This document shows, piece by piece, positions 52,637 through 63,777 of a stretch of DNA of 64,000 nucleotides. The stretch lies in assembly GCA_003194525.1 (NCBI GenBank), contig NBIV01000314.1:1-64000 (forward strand), in the 5' to 3' direction. Numbering within the stretch: the first letter of the stretch is position 1; each line of letters begins with the position of its first letter. A program made the position numbers and the translations under genes. The DNA is from Gracilariopsis chorda (taxonomy: Eukaryota; Rhodophyta; Florideophyceae; Gracilariales; Gracilariaceae). The notes below the pieces were generated by a model. The model was not told the DNA's origin. It saw nothing but the letters and a program-made list of their open reading frames with translations, and searched no databases.

Positions 52637-52682
52637 CCCTTTTGAACCTAAAACTTCTTATCGGTACTATAGTAGCGATAAG
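52637..52682. repeat. piggyBac left terminal inverted repeat
   Basis: Starts CCCTTTTGAACCTAAAACTT and pairs with 56362-56407, roughly 75-80% identical by eye. Confidence 0.85.
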
Positions 52683-53040
52683 AAGATGGCCAATTAATAG
52701 CAAACACTTGTAACTTCTCTTCTCAATCATGTTTCACGTGCACATCATGCACCAAAGACATATTCTTGGGCATACTATCATACGGAGAGCTTTTGGTGCT
52801 CGAAAAGCAAACCCCCAGGACGCCGAGATCTTGGAGCATTTCCAGTCCTTCGCTAGTTTGCCACTGTCGTCATAGCCATTGTTTGCTACCTAAGCGATTT
52901 GAATCCTCCGCACCGCCATTCCATGCACTAACACAAAGAGCGCAATCCTGTACCGCAAAGAATTAAAACTTCCGCCGATCATTGGCTTTTTTTGCCTCAT
53001 TTACACCACCAAGCAATTCAATTGACGCCAAAACCGAACT

Positions 53041-54036
53041 ATGGCCGCGTGCAAAGCAAACAATGTCAAAGAACAGCACATAAATGAACACCTCCAGCCC
53101 AAAGTAACAGAAAAGAAATGCAAGACAGAGATGACGATTTACTCTCCGGGGCATTCTCCGTCCACCTCGTCACACGCAGAAGAAAATAGGTCACTCCTAA
53201 GAGAGCACACCTGTCCAATACCGCCACCGTTTGTCAGTAACTCGCTACAGCTACATCATCAGAACATCAGTCCTTTGTATTCAACGTGTCTTCCACCGCC
53301 TGCCACCTTTCACGCTACAAATTATACCTCTGGAAATATATCAGACGCTTTCATCTTCGATGAGATTGAAGAATCGTTCGACAGCAATACCCAGGCGCAA
53401 GAGGTAAAGCTCATTATGTTCAAATGTGGCAACTCCAGACCTTCAAACGCTTCGTTGGTACCGCCATACGACCCGTCTTCGGCCCCACTGAATAGGACTA
53501 CATATGCTTTGGGCACAAGCGTTGTGGCGTTGGAGTCCAGATCTCCCCATCTCCTGCCCGACCCCGCTTCAGATCATGGAAATGCACCTGCATGTGGTAC
53601 TGCTGTAATTATCCAAATTCATGAAGAACCTGCTGCAGAAATAGAGCACATAGACTGCATTAGGAAAGAGCAGTTACAGAACCACAAGTCAGCAGAGCAA
53701 AATGTTATGAATTCGTCACGGATATCTTCCTTCATTCCGGAGATCACCGAACACAATGAGGATGTGGCATGCAGAAAATGCGGAGGTACACCATGCCATT
53801 GGATGCAGGTTGGCCCTAGTGTGGTGGAATCAGTAGCTGTTCGGTACCCTGCATTGGTTGTGATCACGCCTCATAACAACGAAGCATGGAAAACAGCGTA
53901 CAGGATCTTTACTTATGAAATGTACGGGTATCTCGGGAAAAGAAACCGAGTACAACTACCTCGTTGTGCACTGGAAGGGATTCGATCGATTTGGCCGGAC
54001 AGTTCTGGTGCTTACATGGGGTTCAGAAAGCAGTAG
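53041..54036 (+). CDS. Accessory protein of the piggyBac element
   Basis: 331 codons, open. The first 240 residues are Ser/Pro/Asn-rich. The C-terminal 90 residues are well structured: CRKCGGTPCHWMQVGPSVVE, which could bind zinc, then NNEAWKTAYRIFTYEMYGYLG and a basic end. The gene is convergent with the transposase and lies wholly inside the inverted repeats, so it travels with the element. It may be a DNA-binding or regulatory partner of the transposase. An upstream small frame at 52729-52878 may be another exon. I cannot name the family. Confidence 0.65.
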   Translation: MAACKANNVKEQHINEHLQPKVTEKKCKTEMTIYSPGHSPSTSSHAEENRSLLREHTCPIPPPFVSNSLQLHHQNISPLYSTCLPPPATFHATNYTSGNISDAFIFDEIEESFDSNTQAQEVKLIMFKCGNSRPSNASLVPPYDPSSAPLNRTTYALGTSVVALESRSPHLLPDPASDHGNAPACGTAVIIQIHEEPAAEIEHIDCIRKEQLQNHKSAEQNVMNSSRISSFIPEITEHNEDVACRKCGGTPCHWMQVGPSVVESVAVRYPALVVITPHNNEAWKTAYRIFTYEMYGYLGKRNRVQLPRCALEGIRSIWPDSSGAYMGFRKQ

Positions 54037-54038
54037 AT

Positions 54039-56054
54039 TTACGTCTCCTTGTGGATCAATTTCGCGGTCTTCAAGGATGTTGTGACTTGGTTCTTTCTGT
54101 TTCGACGGGCCTTGGATTCTGACACTTTCTTTGCTGTTTGCACTGCTTCAAATATGCCGGGGCGGAAAGAATCAAATGCTTCTTGGTGATGGAAAAAGGA
54201 AAAGCAGTTAACTTGAAACCCGCGTCTGCATTCTGTACATGAATAGATTGTGTATACCGAACTTTTGTTCTTTCCTAGGCATCTGCACATCATACAACTT
54301 ACACTACGTTTCCCTTCAGTCTGCAAGAGCAAGTGAGATTTAGGTACTTCAGAGTGTTCAACGCTCTCCGTGGCTGAAACGCGGCGTAGTGATGCTCCCT
54401 GTTGTTGATTGAGGACGTAATCTGCTACAAGTCGTCTGATTATTCTCTGCTTCATGATAGTAATATCGATGATTTTCTTCCCTGGTTCGCTGATTGCGCT
54501 GAGTAAGGCATGCGCGTTGATGATACATGCGTCCAAGATAAACGTAAGAAGACTCATTGAAACTCGGCGTTCTTTTCGAAGTGTAGCGCAGGTAGAGCGA
54601 TATTGATCAAATCGATCCACAGCATTCATGAATAAATTGTATGCCACTACAATCGCTGGTACTTTCAAAGTCTTGCGTCGCATCGATTCATTACCTAACC
54701 AGCGGTGCAGAGGTGCTAGCCCATTTACACACATAACAGAGTGTTCGTCTGGATAATGGATGCGCTGTGACGGTGTAGCCGCCAAGTCGTTTGTATAAAA
54801 GGAGACAACGGAGCGGTCTTTGAAAACAACAAAACCTGCCTTCTTCGCAACCACAAAAGGTGCTTTTTGGGTGCCTTCTCGCTGATACACCTGTAATAGA
54901 CGCCAATCTCCTCGGGGTGCATGACGTATGCTCTCGATCGCTTCTTGAAGCGCTGGGCGGTTGCGAACGTCAATGTTATTGTATCTAATGGTGCCAAGTA
55001 CATTGCATTCGCCGTCACTCAACTTCCACAATTGTCGCGCCAACAAATGGCGTGTGTACAAGTTATCCATTACCATCAACCGTCCTTCTGCAGGTGTCAG
55101 TTGCATTTGGGTCTGATGTGCCATCTGGGTGCACCACAATGCAGTAGGCGTAGATTTCGCAACTAATGACCCATCGACTTTGCTTTCCATCGGACCACGC
55201 AGGTTTCTGAACAGACATGTGTAGCGCTGCACCAGAGCTTGGCCTGACTTACTACCCGAGCCATTATCTTGTATACTATGCTGATAGGGATGGGACCATC
55301 CCACAACCGGGTAGAATCGTATCCCAAACTTCACGGGTTTCGATTTCATATATGATCGAGCTGTTGTACGACCTTTACAGCGCATATTATTCTCGTCAAG
55401 AGAACTAACTCCCACAAAAACGGCTAAAGTTGCCGCATTTCTTGAGAAGTGGTCAAGAAGATTTCTACTGTGCCAAAGGAGATCTATCACGGCCATATCA
55501 GCATCATAAGAATGATACAAACGTAAAACGGCTCTGATGGCCAAGAACTTGTCTCGACACATTATCTTTCGAAAAAACGGTATCTCTAGGATCTCTGGTG
55601 TAGCCCAGTAGTCCCACAGATGATTCAATCGATGAACAGATAAAGCTAGCTCTAGTCATAAATATACCAATAATTAGTCCATTCCTAGTGCCTTCCTGCC
55701 ACCACGCTTCACCATTTTACGCGAAGTCCAGTCCCGGACACATTTCAGGAAAGACCCATTCAGCGAAAGCTGGAACAGTCCAAGTTCCTGCTGGTGTGCG
55801 AAAGCTCGACGGATGAATTCTGGTTTGGCCAAATGAAGGCTGCTGTTGTTCTTCCATTGTGCACAGTAGGGAACGTTCTCATATAATACTTTTTGTTCGA
55901 AGCTTCCCAAAGCTGTGATTACAAATTCTTCGTTGCCATCTTCTTCTAAAGCAATTTCTGCTGCCTGTGTGTATTGTTCTTCTAGTGTGATGGGTGGAGA
56001 ACTTTGAATTTCATTTGAGGGATCAAAGTCTTTTTTGTCGTTATTTTTGCTCAT
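54039..56054 (-). pseudogene. piggyBac transposase, interrupted by two stops
   Basis: The reading runs 56054 to 54039, about 670 codons, with a TAA at 55676-55674 and a TGA at 55658-55656 in one frame. The core has VSSLDENNMRCKGRTTARSY (first Asp, with the KGR motif), KPVKFGIRFYPVVG, VMDNLYTRHLLARQL (second Asp) and NLFMNAVDRFDQYRSTCATL (third). The C-terminus has a Cys-rich finger, CMMCRCLG ... YSCTECRRGFQVNC, as in other piggyBac transposases. The piece from 55628 down is open for 529 codons. The decay is light, so the element may be recent. Confidence 0.85.
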
Positions 56055-56361
56055 TTTGAAGACTTTCGCTACGTTAAGGGCAAGCCAGAATTCTTGTCCA
56101 CGGATTTTCGCGGTTTATGTCTTATTTCCTTGAGCATTGTAGCTCTCGTATTGCAAAGGAATGATGATGCGGTGAGGAAGAGATGCAAACTATGGTTTCG
56201 CCCTTTTGTTTCAAGCACTTCAAACGGCCAAGAAGCTATCACGAATCAAGATTGCGCCAATAACTGTACTCGACTTAACGTTAGTATTCTAGCTTTAAGC
56301 CGAGTATCCACATGGCAGAGTGACTACCAATCATTTTTGGTCTTGTCCAATGAAACCTGCA

Positions 56362-56407
56362 ATTTCTCGCTATTATAGTAACGATAAGCAAATTAAGTCC
56401 AAAAGGG
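56362..56407. repeat. piggyBac right terminal inverted repeat
   Basis: Its complement reads CCCTTTTGGACTTAATTTGC and matches the left end. It is followed directly by TTAA. Confidence 0.85.
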
Positions 56408-56411
56408 TTAA

Positions 56412-56881
56412 CCACTAGACGGAGTAGCCGTTTCTAAAGCCTTTTTCATGGAGATCTGTGCGCTAACCCCAAAGCAGTACTGGAGAGTGGCAGCGCTGGG
56501 GCGCAAGGCGGAGACGGAGGCATTGCTGGTGAGTGGCAGCGCTGGGGCGCTAGGCAGAAGCAGAAACAGTGCTGTAGAGTGGCAGCTTTGGGATAGAAGG
56601 CAAAGCGTATGGATGTAGGGATGTGGTGAGGATGAGAAGAGTGGAAGGAAGTAGGTTGCACTAATACAGTACAGTCGCCCATGGCGACGGCTTGGGAGGC
56701 GGATTGTCATGCGAATCCCACGTGTAGATTTCGCACTGGCGTGCTTGGCACGCTAATTATTACTACTGTTGTGATTGGCCCTCCGGCAATCTTGCCGGAG
56801 TGCCCATATCAATAAAAGGTTAGTCTTCACCCCTTCACGCTGAGAGAAAAGGAAGGCAAGCAACTTTGTTGCTTTCAACCA
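56412..56881. other. Gap between two DNA transposons
   Basis: No gene. GAGTGGCAGCGCTGGGGCGC occurs at 56485-56504 and again at 56531-56550, with a partial third unit near 56572. The end has an AATAAAAGG TATA-like box and pyrimidine-rich sequence, and could be a short promoter or LTR remnant (about 56708-56880). I could not find matching flanks. Confidence 0.5.
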
Positions 56882-57050
56882 CCATGACACTACGGTGAGG
56901 AAATTCCCTCACCGATTTATTAGGATGAGGGTCTGTGAGGTCGTCCCAACTCACCGACTTGACGTCCCAACGTTCTGTCTTTCGGTGAATCTCACCGAGC
57001 ATTGGTCAGGTCACCGATCTATTCACAGAGCGGGACGTAGATCTTCACCT
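56882..57050. repeat. Left inverted repeat with CGGTGAG iterons
   Basis: Starts CCATGACACTACGGTGAGG. GGTGAG or CTCACC words occur at least six times within 150 bp, several as close inverted pairs (GGTGAGGAAATTCCCTCACC at 56895). Such clusters fit transposase binding sites. Confidence 0.8.
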
Positions 57051-57095
57051 TGTCTTGGTGCTTGTAAGCTTGATTTTCGTCGCAAGCCTGGTACA

Positions 57096-59669
57096 ATGTC
57101 TGCACCTTTCGGTGATAAACGTCTCACAACCGATGTGCACTATGATGAGCATCATGATTTCAGCCCCGACCACAGTTATTTCGGTGCTTACAGCGATCTT
57201 GAGAGTAAAACAAATAGTCCACATCTACAAACTCCGCAATCGTCGAAAGAACACAGTGGAAAAGCAAAAATGCCACAAAACCTAAACTTTGAGGATAAAC
57301 CATTGCCGTAGCCCGCGAACTTGAACTTATCTCTTGAGTTGGAATCCCATCCTACTCAGAACCTTGATCAATATCTCAACGCCGTTCTGCCAGATGCTTT
57401 GCAATCTGAATAGAGTGACGAAGATTCCAGCTTTCGAGGTTCCGACTGCCAAGACAAAGACACCAATTGCACCGCTTCATCTCTAGAAGGAAAACAAATT
57501 TACGCAGACGAACATGTCATTTCTGATAACGAAGTATGTACACTTCATGAAGATTTGAAAGCTGCATCCGTGCAAAATAGTTTTGAACAAGTCACTTTGA
57601 ACCCAAATAGTAGAAGGAGAGGATGTCTGGTCTTCGTTGTTAAGCAGTGAAATGGATTCTAAATTCGAAAACAGTCAAGACTATCATGATGTGTCAACGA
57701 CAGTGGCAGTTGATAGTGATTCAGAGAGGGGAAATTTGGGCGAAGGCCTAAAGGAATGGACGTACTGTTCTCCGTTCAACGGAATTGAGCTCGATATCGA
57801 TGGGATCAACACAGTGTTGGGCAAAAGTTTTGTAGAGGAGGCCAATAAGGTTCTTTAAAATGTTACAAATGAGATTCGAGATTTGTCACCAAAGAACAGT
57901 ACTTCTGGAGATTCTAATCTCTCTCTGCTTGCAACTTTTGAGGTGTTCCTATCCAATTATGTGCTATCCAAGGTTGCCACCAATGTTAATCGGGTGCTCA
58001 AAGCCCGCCGTCAACCACCCACAAATGCTTTTGAAATGGAGGGTATCATTATTCTTCATGTTATTGCAGCGCCCTACTCGACGACAGTGAGCACAATGAC
58101 ATAAAAAAAGAATGCGGAATTCTTCTTTCAGATAGGAATTTCTGGGAAGCGGTATCATGAGGTCTGGTCCGCGTTGAGTTGCACCATTCAGCGAAGACAA
58201 AGGGTAGAAGAGTGTGGATATGGGGGGTCCAATTTGCCACGAAGCGCTAACTCTTTGGTAACAGAGCTCGAAGACGAGCTTGCAGCAATCAACAGTTTGT
58301 TTTTGTTCATACCCGGGCAAACAATTTTTAGGTTAGATGATGATCATCAACGTTTACAATCCCGAGCAATGGCACAACGTACACTAATGAGTCATGTGAA
58401 TAACCCAAAGAAAGCGTTGGGCTCTGTCAGTAACGCCATCTGCTCTGCCCTTAACCCCATTTTCTTGGCCAGTGCCTACACCAGACTTGGAGAGAAGTCA
58501 ATCGATGTGTGGGAGAGATTGATTCGGTTACTCCAGTGTGGGTCTACTGCTGGCCCTATCAGAGCCATGACTGAGTACCTTTTTGTCGCCGATCGAGGGT
58601 GCAGTCACCAGGAGGCCATCAATTTCCTCAACAAGCTCGAATCAAGATGTTGGGCACCCATAAACGCTCACTGGATTATCCGTTCAGCTTCGGTGATGGA
58701 CCAATTTCCAGGCGCCATAAAGGTGTTGAGGTAAAAGAGAAGGGGTGTCGTGCGATATATTCAGCTCTTCGAAAGCCAAAAACAGCTGCAGGTCGCCCTA
58801 TTGAAACCATTGTGTATAGGGAAAGCTACAGCGGATGGGTGGCTTCTGTTTATCATAATAACGATGAATTATTCAAGGTCTCAAAGTTTACATTGGTACC
58901 AAAGCCAGGATACAATCTAATCGCATCTCGTGATGATCTTGAGGAGTTCCACCGTGTTTTTGAAAAGCATAACGCTGCAAGTGCACTCCATTTGTCATGA
59001 TCGAGAGTTGGACAAGTTCTCTTGGACGTTGTTGAAGTGACTGTGCTTCAATCAGAAGACCCTGGCCGGTTCTTAGCCAGAGCCTTCCAGTTCACCTCTC
59101 AAACGACATGTAATTTTGTTCGTGCGCTGGCTGAGAATTTCAAGTCTCATGTTCATGCTTTGGCCGATATTGTATGCGGTAAAGACACTGCGTATAGTGG
59201 TGTTCAGTTTTCTGATACGACAGTTCAGACCTACACACGATTGGAACTCCGGTTGAAGAATTTGTGTCATGTCCTGAACGTGTCGCTTTCATCCGTCCCA
59301 TTGCAAAGTGAGTTTCAAAATGCAAAAGAGTTTCTGGTATCGGCAACAACAATGGCTCTGAAGGTAAAAATAAAAGCGGAGCTAATGCCCATGATGAGTC
59401 GAGTGGAACACTCACTCTCGATCGCACTCAGAAAAGCTCAAGTTGTCGACAAAATTTCGCAGCTTCAAACAGATGTGCAAACTGGAGCAATTCTTTGAGA
59501 GGACAACGAATAAGAGGTTCTTTCACCTGCGCAGCAGCTCATAGCTGACAAAGAGAAGCTTTTAGACGTGTTTTAAATGAGATCGTTAGACTCCTGGGTT
59601 ATGAAACATTTGGTCAGCACTGCCGGAATGAAAGAAGGATCTTTCAACAAGGAACAGGTGTTGAAAGCA
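57096..59669 (+). pseudogene. DDE transposase, N-terminal and first catalytic part
   Basis: From ATG 57096 (MSAPFGDKRLTTDVHYDE) an acidic N-terminus leads into a helical part (NSTSGDSNLSLLATFEVFL) and then FFFQIGISGKRYHEVWSAL. The catalytic region has TIFRLDDDHQRLQSRAM (first Asp) near 58330 and YLFVADRGCSHQEAINFLN (second) near 58580. Stops end the reading at 57856-57858, 58102-58104, 58998-59000 and 59496-59498, and the frame changes near 57400 and 58700. The type fits a piggyBac-related DDE transposase. It is broken at five or more points. Confidence 0.65.
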
Positions 59670-59958
59670 TGTTGATGGAGCGAGCAATCCCCCGAATTGG
59701 AAACAGGTGTTTCCTGATAAGGAAGAACAATTCCATTTGAATCACTCTGAATTGCGCGGCAGGTAGCGCAGCGCACACGCAACCCAGATGGAACGGTGCG
59801 CAGTAGAAATAAAGTATAAAAGCCGACTCTCAGAGGAAGAACTCTGGGAGAAGGAGGCAACCTCAGTAGGACTTCTGAGGTCTTCGTGCCTGTTTATTTT
59901 TCCTTGCGAGAATACCACACACAGTCGATATTCGCCTGCGTAGCGTACCCGAGCAACA
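59670..59958. mobile_element. Probable solo LTR, 289 bp, inside the transposase
   Basis: The segment starts TGTTGATGG and ends GAGCAACA (TGTTG...CAACA). It has a TATAAAAG box at about 59815 and interrupts the transposase reading, which picks up on the far side. The flanks AAGCA and GGGCA agree only in their last three bases, so the target duplication is imperfect or the boundaries are slightly off. It would be a remnant left by LTR-LTR recombination. Confidence 0.55.
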
Positions 59959-61370
59959 GGGCACTGCCGAGGTTTTTTGATTCACATTGTGTTCCAAATT
60001 GGCTATCTACTAGTACGATGTGCGGAAGCAATAAGTACACCATGGATTACATTTGGAAGGTTGGATTGATCTCCTCAAGCTCAGGCAATATGTTTTCTGA
60101 CAGTCCCGACGCGATCATGGCGTATACTGACCAGGAAGACAATCGTCATGTTCGTGCGGCAGAGACCAAAACTATGACTGCTGTACGAACAATTGAAGAT
60201 GCAGATGTGTCAGGAAAGTTCGACTCATGTCCTTTTGTTTCCAAGATCGGCAGAAGTGAGGACGTTTTGAAAGTTTTTCACAAATGGGTACCGTCGACTG
60301 ACTATCGTTTTCAGTGTCTTCACCACGCAATGTGCTTGAATACAAGCACTGTCTGTTTTGTTGTCACAAAGGGTGGTGGCTGCGGAGTGGGAGAAATTAT
60401 TTATGCTGGCCTCATTCAGTTTGATGACCTGATACTCTCTCAGTATTGTTATATTCTGGCCTCGATCCGGGTAGGAGCATTTGGCTGGGTTGGAAAATAT
60501 GCAAGACACATTCCAGAGGAATATGAAAACATGCTGCAGTCATCACATGCGACTGATCTACACTCGTATGCAACTTACTACGATCGAAGTAAGGCATATA
60601 GATCATTTGTTGCTCGAACTGGAACGCTGCCACTGGCTCGAATGATACAGCCTACCGTTCTTGTCTACTGGAATAGTTTGAAAGGGGGAGTGGACGAATT
60701 TAGCAGGGCATTGACTTCACTCTGTTTCACAAACTCTTCCGAAACTCCGATCGTTGGTATCAATGGTAGGCTTCTTTGCACACAGGTGAACAATGCAGCG
60801 GTTGCTCATAGACTCTCTCGAGCAAAAAACAGTGGGGAATGGCCAGATTCAAGGGGCAAAGTGAAAAATAACAACGGATACCGCGAGCTTTGTCACAATG
60901 TCTCTCGTGCTGCTTATTTTGCGGCTTATGCTCGGCAATTAGCAAAGGAGTACAGAACTTTATTACAAACTGAGAAATCAGGTGAAGGCACGTGCGTGAG
61001 CAGAAATTTTGCACCCACTTTAGAGGAGCACACATATGAACATGTTGGAATAACCCCATTGTTCAAAAGAGACGTGGTTCAAAAGTACAACAGGCCAGAC
61101 GACACAAAAAGACGATTGTTGGAAACGTCTTTGCACAGAAAAGTGAAAGCGAAACACTCGTATTGCTCTTTGTGCTCGTACAGTCACAGCATACGAAAGA
61201 ACGGAAAAGAGTATCGCAAAAGAGGAGGTTCCCGCCAACGGCAGTGGTGTTGTCTCTGCAGAAAAGCAATATTTTCCAGTTATTGGGATCCATGGCACAC
61301 GGAGAGGGTGTTGGTTCGAGCAATTATTCCACCAGCAGAGCTAGAGCAGCTCAGGAATCGTACGAGCTAG
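59959..61370 (+). pseudogene. DDE transposase, C-terminal part with zinc ribbon
   Basis: An open frame covers this region up to the stop at 61370. It has VLVYWNSLKGGVDEFSRALT (third catalytic Asp, GGVD) near 60660. The C-terminal zinc module has CSLCSYSHS, QWCCLCRKAIF and WDPWH near 61160-61295. Position and motif order continue those of 57096-59669. The Met at 59886 lies inside the LTR-like segment and is not the natural start. Confidence 0.7.
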
Positions 61371-62139
61371 AACTTATTTTGCTCTGTCAAGTCGTTGAGG
61401 AAGTTTGCAAAGCAAAAGAAATGGAAAGAGATGGAAAAAGGAGGCGAGAAATGGATGGTATCAGTAGAAAGTGAATAAAGAACCTTTGGTTCTAGTACAA
61501 CGCCGTAGCGAAGAAAATAATTGAACTAAAGAATAACAAGTCGGTTTCTCTTTTACACAGGCTCTTATTTTCCTAGCCTCCTTGGTATTTCTCATTTAGT
61601 TGCAAACGCTAACAATTAGGTCACGCATTCATAATGATGGCATATGGTACGACAATGTTGCACAAAAACAACCAGCAACTGAAGGAATTCAATTCGTGTA
61701 TTGCGCTTGTGCAACTTCAAAAGTCAATAAAGTCATGCACAGTGTAGTACTGTTCTGTCTTGTCCAGTGTTTCAATCAACACCGACATTACAAGAGCACG
61801 AAGAAGAATCTCACTGCAGTAGATTGGAAGATCAGTAGAGCCCAGTAGTTTAAAACTTTTATCTTATTCGCAAACGTCCAGTCAAAAGCCTATGAGAATA
61901 ACTTCACAATATACAGACAGAGATAGAAGCTACGAACAATACAAAAGTCCCTAGTCTCTCAAAAGTAAATCCCTTGCTTCATATTTTGCATATACCGAAG
62001 TCATGCTGCAACTTTTGACGACGGTTTATACTGTTCGACAACGCCATCGTCGACAAAATCTGCCTTTCTCTATGTTAACGCGCTCCAATGAAAGTAACGC
62101 GGTACTTAGCAGCCGGAAAGTCTCGTAGGCGTTCGTCCC
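61371..62139. other. Non-coding 3' part of the 5.4-kb transposon
   Basis: No gene that I can support. A small plus-strand frame at 61600-61848 lacks any known motif. The stretch is AT-rich and ends in the right inverted repeat. Confidence 0.5.
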
Positions 62140-62312
62140 ATCTTGAAAAAAGATCGGTGAGATCGTCCCGTCAAATAGGTGAGCTCACCGAAGTTCGTTG
62201 AGGGTCACCGAGAGGCGGGACGGCGGGACGTGAATTCAGTGAGTTGGGAGGACCTCACCGACCCTCACCGTAAAAAATCGGTGAGGAAATTTCCTCACCT
62301 AAGTGTCATGGG
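62140..62312. repeat. Right inverted repeat with CGGTGAG iterons
   Basis: Its complement begins CCATGACACTTAGGTGAGG and matches the left repeat. It includes several GGTGAG and CTCACC words, and GGGACGG runs not seen on the left. Confidence 0.8.
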
Positions 62313-63777
62313 GCTATCGAGATTCAGCACTGTCGTAAATTAAAAACTGTCCTGGAGCTCCATATTCAGGCGGGACTCACAGTACATGGACCTACTAAAA
62401 GTGACGGACGGTTTGGAGATCAGGTTGGGGCGCCGTGAGTGATGGATAGAGCACAGGGATTCTCTTTGGAGGGCTGGTCCGAGGAGCTGTTGGCGAAGTG
62501 TTCAACGCCACTAGCAAACTGATGTTCGGGATCATCACGCAACCAAGAAAAAGCCTCGTCGGCCTTGACGGCGAACAGCAATATGTGGGAATGACGATCC
62601 TCGAGCTTAAGCCGAATACTAGGATATTTCACAGTGGCTCGCACAGCTCGACGGGGAATCTGTGGCATACTCATCGATGGTGAGTTGCCGGAGCCGAGGT
62701 GCGGGAAGGTGGTGCGATCCACATAGGGACGTTGGGCAAGCGTCGGACCATCATCATCGGTACCGGTACATCATTAGCCGATCTACAGGCCAGTATCGTG
62801 TGCAACGCCGGAGCCTGCGGACTTGATAACGAATCGGGAACCGTTTGTCTGTCCCTTGCTATGCCACAATTTGCCGTCGCAGGTACTGAGGCTGGCGTCG
62901 TGCATGGATGCGGCGAAAAAACCGGTAACTGTGACGTGTGGAGGCATTGAGAAGCATCTGGGACGAGAAAGCAAGGTAGGCAGGACTACGGATACCCTCA
63001 TCGGCCGCATCCACCTTTTTGCGGCAGCTGGGAGGACAATGCGGCGCTTCTCGAGGAAGTTTGCGATGCCCGAATAGAGGGGGATGAGAGCCGTAGATTG
63101 TCTTTGGACATGTTGACTCGTGGCCGCTTGCGACCCAGCAGTGTGACAGAGGGGATGGAGCAGATGTTCGTAGAACCTTCTTCAAGATTCATCTCCAGTT
63201 TTAGCAGGCGGCCTGGTGTCAAATTGAAGCAACGGGATGGGATTGTATAGCGAGATGGTGGAAGGAGAAAAACGAACTGGCGATGAGGAGGATGCACTTG
63301 AAATAGAACTGGAGGTGACCACGGCGCGTGTGGATGCGCGTTGATAGAGAAGGGCTTCCACGACGACAAAAGATGCGCAGCTGGCGGCGTTCTGTGCCCC
63401 TGAATCGGGAACGGAGAGGCCTCCGTCACCTAAGAAAGGTGCACTTCAGCTCTCGATTGGTTGCATCCCGCAACCTTCTTCATTCATCAACCCGTCTGGT
63501 GCATTATCATGAGAAGAGTAATCAAATGAGGCAACGCTATCATCGAACGCACCACGTGTATCGATGAAAAGCCATACGCCGTTCGACACCTTATCTTCTT
63601 CGTTCAAGACGTGCAATTTGTTGCGGGAATGCCTCGAATCGAATTCACTGTGAACGTGGATGAGAATGCTTTGTAGATTGGTGAATTGATGGGTTCGAAA
63701 TGTATGCTAGCTGGAACTGCTTTCCCCGCGTGTAAATCGCAGTGTTCCGGCGTTTTGAATCATGAAAGAGGGATTGA
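62313..63777. other. Host-like stretch without a confident gene
   Basis: The minus strand has two Ser/Pro-rich frames (62420-62722 and 62998-63429) in the style of the disordered proteins at 4.4-6.4 kb. The plus strand has frames of similar size over the same bases. I cannot choose between them. No element ends are seen. Confidence 0.4.

Larger units (their letters stand above)
52637..56407. mobile_element. piggyBac DNA transposon, 3.8 kb, with an accessory gene
   Basis: The ends are CCCTTTTGAACC at 52637 and GGTCCAAAAGGG-type at 56407; the inverted repeats extend about 45 bp, including CTTATCG, TACTATA and TAGCGA blocks. The right flank is TTAA (56408-56411), the piggyBac target; the left flank is CTAA (52633-52636), one base off. 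Two genes converge inside: an accessory protein (53041-54036, plus) and the transposase (56054-54039, minus), whose stops are only a few bases apart. Confidence 0.9.
56882..62312 (+). mobile_element. 5.4-kb DNA transposon with long CGGTGAG-rich inverted repeats
   Basis: The ends read CCATGACACT on both strands, followed by roughly 170 bp of inverted repeat (56882-57050 and 62140-62312) at about 80% identity by eye. The repeats contain many copies of CGGTGAG and its complement CTCACCG. Inside is a plus-strand DDE transposase in pieces (57096-61370). I could not settle the target duplication. The two D motifs and the GGVD motif put the transposase near the piggyBac-type DDE group, but the ends lack TTAA. 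A probable solo LTR is nested in the transposase. Confidence 0.8.

Noticed and set aside
56708-56880. Possible solo LTR (TGTCATGCG ... TTCAACCA) with a TATA-like AATAAAAGG
   Set aside because: No matching flank duplication and no partner copy in the window. Described only as part of the gap.
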